A stretch of DNA of 64,000 nt from Isoetes taiwanensis (Eukaryota; Streptophyta; Lycopodiopsida; Isoetales; Isoetaceae), in contig JAJEKV010000035.1 of the NCBI GenBank assembly GCA_021234155.1, positions 2,606,001-2,670,000 on the forward strand. Reading direction: 5' to 3'. The translations under genes were made by a program, and so were the position numbers. The notes under the pieces are model-generated. The model ran no database searches. It had not been told where the DNA came from and saw only the letters and a program-made list of their open reading frames with translations. Position 1 is the first letter of the stretch. Every line of letters starts with the position of its first letter. Below, piece by piece: positions 57,170 through 64,000 of this stretch.

Positions 57170-57740
57170 TGTTATATCCCTGTGGCCTCCCATGTTTTGT
57201 GCATAGTCTCGGTGTGGCTCTGTAGCCTCAGGGTCAGTACTTATTATTCATTTTTACTTAACGTGTTGCTCCGTCTATGTTGTGGCTATGTGGCCGTCAG
57301 CTTTGTTTGCATAGCTTCCTTTTCTCAATGCGGCGTTGTAGCCTTCGAGATAGTATTTGTTATTTTCTTCTCGGTGTGGCGCTGTAGCCTCTATTTGCCG
57401 CAGTGGTTGTGCGAACGCTTTTCGATTGGTTGGCTGCTATTTCTTCCTCGGCGTGGCCCTGGAGCCTCCGAGTGCTTTTATATTCTTGATATTTTGGAAC
57501 GTTCATCCTCCATGTTTTCGTTTTTTGATGTTCTTTGCAAGTTCGTATGTTCTTATGTTTCATTTTTTCTCAGCGTGGCATTGTAGCCTCTGAGGCATTC
57601 TCTATTTTTTATCTCTCAGCGTGGCGATGTAGCCTCTGAGGCAGCACTAATCGGATATTTTTCTCCGCGATGGTCATTCCGTGGACGGTTCTCGATTGGT
57701 CGGCTGTTGTTTCTTTTCCAGCGTGGCCCTGGAGCCTCTG
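57170..57740 (+). repeat. GTGGC-TGTAGCCTC motif array
   Basis: About eight copies of a roughly 25-base motif, e.g. CTCAGCGTGGC followed by GTAGCCTCTGAGG, whose outer CTCAG/CTGAG or CTCGG/CCGAG bases pair differently in each copy. Spacing is 40-130 bases. Confidence 0.75.
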
Positions 57741-58100
57741 GACTTTATTAGATATTTGATACATTAATGCGCAAGGCGCCTAACTCCTTGACGGGTCCTT
57801 TCTTCATCTTTGCCATTGCAGGTTGATGTTGAGGTCTCTTGGTGATCGAGGTGCACGGGATCGCGCAAGGGCGGGGCATCATCCCGGGGAGAAGCGATCA
57901 CCAGTTTTCTCTTCCTTGTATAAACCGAGCGGCGGATGAAACATCTTTTTTATCTTGTATTTCCTAGTTTCTTCATGCTCTCGATGATTGTCTAGTTTCG
58001 GAGCATTTAAATTTCAAGTTCTTTCAAAGTTCTACCCCAGTAGGGGAATCAATTTGTACTCAACGATTTCACAAAGCTCAATGAGAATACCACTTCACTT

Positions 58101-58140
58101 TCGGCCAACTAGTTGTATCTTAGGACCCATCCTAGGAATG
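58101..58140 (+). repeat. 40-bp direct repeat, copy 2
   Basis: Partner of 56681-56720, at the junction with LINE 2. Confidence 0.95.
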
Positions 58141-60737
58141 ACTATTTTGGTTTTTGCGAGGTTCACCGTTAACCCTGTTCTCTCGCACAAGATCTCTGGA
58201 AGCCTTAGTAACTTGTACATCCCCTTATTTTTTGTAGTCATCATGCTTAAGTCATTAGCATATAGTATAATGGGTACTTTGGTGTCTCCTAATGTGGGGG
58301 CGTTCGTATCCCCTTGCTACTCTGCTATGAAACCTTGTAATGCATCTATGTATATGCCGAGCAATGTCGGGGATAGAGGGCACCCCCGTTTGACTCCTGT
58401 ATCGCAATTTATTGCCTGCCCTTCCTGTTCCATTTTTGCATATACTCTGTGATATAATCTTGCAATTGCTCCTACCATGTCCTCCGGTGCCTGCATATCT
58501 ATTAGTCTCTGTAGAGCTTTTCCCTCGGGACGGTGTCAAATGCCTTTCTGAAGTCCACAAAGCAGCATACTATTTTCCTTCCCTATGATCTATTATGCTC
58601 TATTAGTATCCGGAGGGTTACTAGATGATCTGTGGTCGAGTGTTCCGGCCTGAAGCCTGCCTGTCCTTGTGCCCTCAGGTTTCATGTTTCTGTCCACTGT
58701 TTTAATTTGCTGTCCAGTACTTTTCCGAACCATTTCACGAAAATAGAGCTCATTATTATTGTCCTATAGTTCCCAGGTTCTTCCATGCTCCCGCCTTTGT
58801 GTAGAGGTATTACCCTGTTGTATGCCCATCTATCTGGAGCCATGTGGATTATGCCATTGAAAATGTTGGTAACCTGTCTCCCAGTTACTGTATCCGCACA
58901 TTTTAGTAACTCCACAGTCAGTCCATAGAGGTCTGGGGCTTTGTTATTGGCCATCCTGTTTAGCGCTATCATCACTTCCTGCATGCTGAAGCACGGTTTA
59001 TCCATCTCCTGTAGGGTGGGTATTGGCATTGGAGATGTGGTATTTCTCCCATCCAGTTGCTCCGATACTATTCAGTGTTTTCTCGGTTTTCCTATTCCCT
59101 GCTCTCTTTATTCTAAATCCATTCCAGAAATGTCGGGGTTGCTTTTTTAGCATTTTAGCCAAACCCCATTGATGCTGTACCAAGCTCTTGTTTCGCTTCG
59201 ACTTCAACATTCTTAGGTATGCTGCTCTTTCTGTTTGATATGTATCTCTGTCTATGTGAGCTCTGACTCTTCTTTTTTGTTCCCTACATTCCTCGTCATA
59301 CCATACAGAGGCCTTGAATATATTGTTCCTCCTGGGCCTCTTTCGTTTTCCGAAAACCTTTGTTGCCACCTTCACCATTATGTCATTAAGCACGTTCCCA
59401 TTCTCGTCTGCCCTATATTTATTCTGGAACTGTATTTTCATTTTCGTGTTATTTTCTTTCTATGTGCCAACAAACTGAGCTTTGCTCGCCCCCTCTGAGC
59501 GTTAACTGAATGGGTCTGTGACTCTTCCTCTTCCCAGTCGGCCATTCCAGTAGCATGAAGCTTGAGACGTTTACCACTGCTTGGTCATTCAGTATCACAT
59601 AATCTACTATGCTTCTCCCATGCGCATTCTGACTCGTGAAATTCCCAGATCCATACCATTTTTGTATTCCATTGGCTATAATGACCCCTGTCATTGTGCA
59701 TACCTCCAACAGTAATTCTCCTTTGCCATTGATCTCTGTCTTGTCTTCTGTACTTCTTCTCCAATCATGTGATCTCGCAGTATGTGTCCATTGCCCATTC
59801 ACTTCGTTTATGCTTGTGATTTGTGCTTGTTCCTGGCCTGTTCTAGCATTTAGGCCCCCTATTAGAATCACAGGTCCCTGGTCTTTCCATTTCATCATAC
59901 TCTCCCCCAGGTCTAGCAATTCTAATTTGTCACTGTTTGGCGAGTAATATGCTATGATCAGAATTAAATCTTTTCTGTTTTGCAAATGAATACTTAGTAT
60001 CATGTATCTTTTATTGAAATCTGAATGTAAAATACATGCACTGTCTGCTACACTCTTTTACATAGCAGGCTAGGCCTGCGCTCCCTCTTTCTACCTTAAA
60101 GTCCTTATCTTTCCAACATGTGAATAGCTGGTACCCCTCCTCTTCTGGCAATCGCTTGATATTGTGTTCTCATGTCTCTACCAGACATATTATGTCGCAG
60201 TTGTGGGCTCCCTCAAGCCTCTCTCCATCATCCCAAGGGTATCCGGTGCAATTCCAGTACCATATTGTCAGTGTCTCTTCTCTCGAGGCTGTTCCTTCAG
60301 GGTTTCTGTGTGTTCTGCCCCGTTGACTGCTCTTCTCGGTCGTCCCCTGGCTTTTGTGATCGAGGTTGGACCCAGGTTTCCGATTTGGGGCATTCGATCT
60401 TCGCCGGCCCCGCTTCCGCTTCCGCTTCTTTCTGCTACTCCGGGCTGTATGAATTCTAGAGCCCCTGATCCTTTTGTGCAAGTACACTTTGCCATTTCTG
60501 ACTCCCGCATGTATCCCTGCCTAGTTCAATTCCCTTTGCTCTGGCCAATTCTCTGTGTAGCCCCTGACGTTGCATGACCGTTAGCGCTTCCTGTACTTTG
60601 ATTCCATTCTTTATTCTGGATCCCATGCCATTCCTTGGCTGTCATGTCCCTGAGTGTCAGGTTTATGTGCCTCGCCCGACCCCTCTATTGGCATGACCGC
60701 ACTGCTTTGACGATGATGCTCCAGCGTTCTTTGAAGC
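58136..60737 (-). pseudogene. LINE family 1, second copy, truncated at both ends
   Basis: Minus strand. It begins inside ORF1 (FKERWSIIVKAVRS, then RARHINLTLRD, about 60735-60640). ORF2 follows: WYWNCTGYPWDDGERLEG (60270-60170 frame), GGLNARTG, TSQNAHGRSIVDYVILND (59449-60003), an RT start with NNKAPDLYGLTVELLK, FVDFRKAFDTVP near 58570-58530, and CPLSPTLLGIYIDAL. The catalytic box is YAND at 58262-58251 rather than YADD. The frame is broken several times. The sequence stops at about 58136 with TKIVI, before the ORF2 C-terminus and any tail, where unit 2 begins. Confidence 0.85.
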
Positions 60738-60849
60738 AGGGATAGGTTCAATACTGTATACGTTTTATACTCAATACATATTATTCGAATGATACTGCAC
60801 TAGTTTAAAGTATAATACATCAAAAATATGGCAAAAAAAATTCCGGCGT

Positions 60850-61110
60850 AGGAAATTTTTCGCGTAAGCAAAACCTTCAGTTTCGCTTACGCGAAACCTA
60901 AAACTAAAAGTTTTTTTTTTTTTTTTTAATTTTCGCATAAGTAAAATAGCTGTTTCGCTTACGCGAAACAGTTTTCGCGTAAGCGAAACAGAGGTTTCGC
61001 TTACGCGGAAAAAAAGAATCCGCGGAAAAAAAAAATTTTGAATTTTCGCGTAGCGGAACCTTCAGTTTCGTTCACGCGAAACTTTTTTCGCGTAAGCGAA
61101 ACTTAAGCGA
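60850..61110. repeat. Family C palindrome array
   Basis: Around ten copies, in alternating orientation, of TTTCGC-TTAC-GCGAAA and its complement, each itself a hairpin, separated by A/T runs. Examples: 60890-60910, 60952-61005, 61066-61095. Confidence 0.9.
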
Positions 61111-61399
61111 AACTGAAGAATAAAAATGACCCTAACAATAGTTAGGAGGAATGCATCTCTCAAGGGGAGAGACCAAATTTTGTCTCTTCCCTCATCTCAA
61201 ATCAATTCTCCTCTCTCTCCCCGTCTCCCGTCTCCCTTTTAGCATGTGGCCAACGCCTCTTATTTCCAATGTATCTGCTGCTTATTTTACAATGGTTATA
61301 TTGAAACCATTGTATATATGAATTTCAATGCTTTGGAATATTAACTTATAGTATACAAACCCTTCTTTTATCTTCTATGGTCAATTATAATTTACTAAT

Positions 61400-62375
61400 T
61401 TTGAGTTCCATGTTAATTGGAATTTCCTGCAAAAATGGCTTTTGGCATTGGGATTTGGAGAGTTCTTTACCTGGGATGTTATGAAGCTCCATCTTTCTGC
61501 TTGGTCTATTGGGTTTTTCCACGGAGAAATTTCGGCTGTGTTCCCTGTAGGCAGAGGAGTTCATCAGGGATGCCCCCTTTTTCCATTATTGTTCACTATT
61601 GTGGAATAGGTCTTGTCACAATTGTTCTCTTCTACTATGCAAGATGGCGTAATTTATGCTTTGACTATAGAGGATGGATCTCAAGAAGTCTGTAATCAGT
61701 ATGTGTCACATTTAAGGGTCTGAACGGGACTTGAACCCACTACCTCTGGAGTGGTAGCTGTGCGATGAGACATTTCTCTTTCTAATGGTTGAGGATGATA
61801 ATCTTCAGAATGCTAAGCTTCTGTTGGATCTAGGGTTCTTGTTGGATGGTTGAAGTGCTCTGCTTTTATGGATCTTAGAAGCTAGTGGATGTTGACATTG
61901 TCCCGGGCTGGTTGGCAGCTTCGTCTTTGCCCATTGTGTAAGCGGCAACCTGAGACTCTCGAGCCGGCTAGTTTGGTCATGGTTGTTGTCTCTCTTTCAT
62001 GTGGCCTTGACTAGCTAGCGTGTGCTTCTTGCTATCTATCCCTCCACTTGGAACAGGTTGCAGCAGCAAGTTTTTCATCTAGCATCAGGTTGGTTGGTGT
62101 GGTCTATCTGGATAAGGCAGCGGTGGTGTATCTTTAAGGGCTTAATAATTACTACTGGCCAAGTTCTTCATGAGGCACACGATAGATTGGTAAAGGTGTA
62201 CCTATGTTCGCAGCTTGCTCCTGAGAAGAAAGGCTTGATTTTTTAGGAACTTTTGGGTATATCATCTCTTGCATAGGTGGGTTGCTCCACTCAATGGATT
62301 ATCTTTGTCTGCATGTACTTTTTTGGGATATTGAATAAAGTTTGACGTCCTTCCAAAAAAAAAAAAAAAAAACAA
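61400..62375 (+). pseudogene. L1-like LINE 3' part with poly(A) tail
   Basis: SIGFFHGEISAVFPVGRGV and VHQGCPLFPLLFTIV are the second half of an RT domain; IEDGSQEVCNQY follows, where the YADD box should come. Near 62080-62130, LVWSIWIRQRWCIFKG has the W-x-I-W-x-x-R pattern that ends plant L1 ORF2. AATAAAGTTTGACGTCCTTCC and about 17 A residues close it (62330-62372). Frameshifts throughout; 5'-truncated near 61400. Confidence 0.75.
61712..61772 (-). other. tRNA-like 3' half or box-B remnant
   Basis: The minus strand holds GTGGGTTCAAGTCCC (a good box B/T arm) and a hairpin CTACC..CTCCAGA..GGTAG with a CCA-like anticodon loop. There is no box A, the variable region is abnormal and the acceptor stem does not close, so it is not a functional tRNA. 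It is perhaps a SINE remnant within the LINE. Confidence 0.3.
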
Positions 62376-64000
62376 TATTTTTTATTTGTACATGAACCTT
62401 AGGCCCATCATGATATATTTTTTACATTTTGGGTTAAGTTTTATGGTATTTTTGTATGTCGAGTATTTTAAATTGAGGGATTGGGAAAAATTGTCTATTT
62501 TTTGGCATATGATATATTACGCTCTTAGCGAATGGCCAAAATTTGGTTATGAGAGTTTCTATGATATAATGCAATATTCTGTTCTATCAAAACTCTTTTT
62601 AACACGAGAGTTGTCCCAACATAGACAAATTTATTCTAAACGAGGTTCACCTGGACTACCACAATCATCGGATTCTTCAATCCTATGGCCCAGATCGTAT
62701 GTTGGAGCCTTTGGGCACCTCTCATTTCGCTTATAGTCATTTATGATTGGAGGCGCCTATGATTTTGAAATATAAAATACGATTTCGCCTAAGGTTTTGA
62801 GGGAATATCGAACCTCTATACGACTTTGCCTAAGATTTTAGAATATAAAATCTGGGAGCTCGAACCTCTACCAAAATAATTTAATGTTCTAACTAAGACT
62901 ACTTTAACCAATATACCCAATGAGCTAATGCGATTATTTTTTATCTTGAATTTATGTTTTCTTTTATAATAACTTATTCGATTGTTTTAGGGATATATGG
63001 TCTATGGTTTTAGGAATTGTTATATTTACATCCATATCAAATCCCCCTGGAACCCCCTGTTATTTTGCTACATATTCAATGGTTAATTTGCTCTCAGTGC
63101 CAATGCTTTTCTTTATAAAAGTGATTACAAGATGGGCTACAGGTTCAAAAATGATGTTTTCAAAACAAAATATGATGGCTAAAAAGGCCAAAAAGAGCTT
63201 CCTCTTTTTTCTTTGTCTTTGGGTCACTTGGATTTGGTTTCCAAGATCTGTTTTTGGCATGTGCATATGGCATGCTTTTTTAGCCAGGCATTTGGGCATG
63301 CGCATGTCGCATGCAACATGTTTCTTAGCACACATGTTTTTTTGACATGTCTACGATATTGGATTTTAATGCATGGGCCTTTGGCCTAGTGATAACACAC
63401 TAGTCCTATCACATTTATATATCTGTGCATGTTCTTCTTTAATTTAAAGTATTGTAAAATGCATTGGAGCAACATTTTCCTTTTTCATGTCTCACGTAAA
63501 GAGATTTTTCATAACTTTTTGAAAATCTCTTCAACACGTCCCTTTATATTTGACTTATGGTGTTCCTTTATGACATTCTTTCATTTAGTGTAGTGGTAGT
63601 GCATTAGTCCAAAGTCCCATTCATTTTAAGGTGATTTGGAGGTAGGACCCAAAAGCAACATTGATGTGATGTGTGCGTCATATACCCAAGCAGATGCTGC
63701 TAATATGGCATGACATAAAAATGCTTCTTTTTCTTCTTCGAATGTCTCTCATACTCAGTCATGGAACACCTAATTAAGAAAAGGATACTTCTTAAATCTA
63801 TTTCATCTCTAGTTATATCATTGCCTTGAGTATGAAACATGTTCAAGTATTTACATAGTCTAGTCTTTTATTTCTATAGCAAACAATTGAGTTGAACCTC
63901 TAGTTCATGGTACATATGTAACAATAGATTTTTATTGTTTTAGAACCTATAATACCTATATTAAAGTGGTTCTTAACTCTAGCCCAAGTGTATAGGTCCC
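62376..64000. other. No gene recognised
   Basis: AT-rich DNA; a partly duplicated stretch with CGAACCTCTA at about 62750-62880, and clustered GCATG words at 63255-63350. Confidence 0.4.

Larger units (their letters stand above)
56737..58140 (+). mobile_element. Transposon-like unit 2, different cargo
   Basis: Same ends as unit 1, but only about 1.4 kb, and the interior is unrelated: a cluster of GTGGCnnTGTAGCCTC motifs (57170-57740), then an acceptor-like CCATTGCAG at 57821. The right end runs directly into the 3'-truncated LINE 2. Confidence 0.5.

Noticed and set aside
61712-61772. A functional tRNA gene (Trp-like anticodon loop)
   Set aside because: No box A, no closed acceptor stem and an abnormal variable loop.

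Overview
This window is nuclear DNA of a land plant with a large, repeat-rich genome. The evidence is intron-bearing class V chitinase relics (hevein domain plus GH18) with TATA boxes, plant-type copia and LINE elements, Helitron-like and hAT-like termini, and T-rich tracts with GT/AG splice-like signals. There are no bacterial operons, rRNA genes or CRISPR arrays. A CBM18-GH18 chitinase architecture is known from Equisetum, so a fern-like or other non-flowering plant is possible, but this is inference only. Almost nothing here is a clean host gene. The best intact candidate is a secreted double-hevein protein at 11.4-12.0 kb.

Layout. 0-5.5 kb: broken genes (a DGQHR/ParB-like protein, an FCP1/HAD-like phosphatase, an unidentified minus-strand gene) sprinkled with perfect CpG-rich palindromes. 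5.5-8.4 kb: a non-coding repeat block and a truncated copia pol. 11.4 kb: the hevein gene. 15.4-20.2 kb: an almost full-length minus-strand LINE with an L1-type ORF1, an endonuclease and an RT with YADD. 21.8-22.4 kb: a small Cys-rich ORF with a TATA box. 25.3-27.7 kb: a decayed minus-strand LINE. 28.5-37.1 kb: a three-level nest, in which a plus-strand LINE RT is split by a gag-only LTR retrotransposon, itself split by a TIR element full of CTATGCGCGCATAG palindromes. 38.4-45.6 kb: a decayed tandem cluster of minus-strand chitinase genes and promoters, broken by a LINE 3' end and a 239-bp hAT-like MITE with an 8-bp target duplication. 47.2-49.3 kb: a Helitron-like element filled with about 1.85 kb of almost pure purine DNA. 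49.3-50.0 kb: a LINE endonuclease split by a LINE 3' fragment with a 7-bp target duplication. 50.8-58.1 kb: two adjacent segments that share only their ends (122 bp and 40 bp, with a 26-bp inverted terminal motif) around unrelated T-rich cargo. 58.1-60.7 kb: a second LINE of the 15-20 kb family. 60.85-61.1 kb: a third palindrome family. 61.4-62.4 kb: a poly(A)-tailed LINE 3' part.

The parts do not form a pathway; the window is mainly a record of nested transposition over a decayed chitinase cluster. The two most unusual signals are (1) three unrelated short-palindrome families, each with a CpG-rich core and each confined to its own block, and (2) transposon-like units that keep identical ends but carry different cargo. 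All statements come from reading the sequence and the translations; no database search was run.
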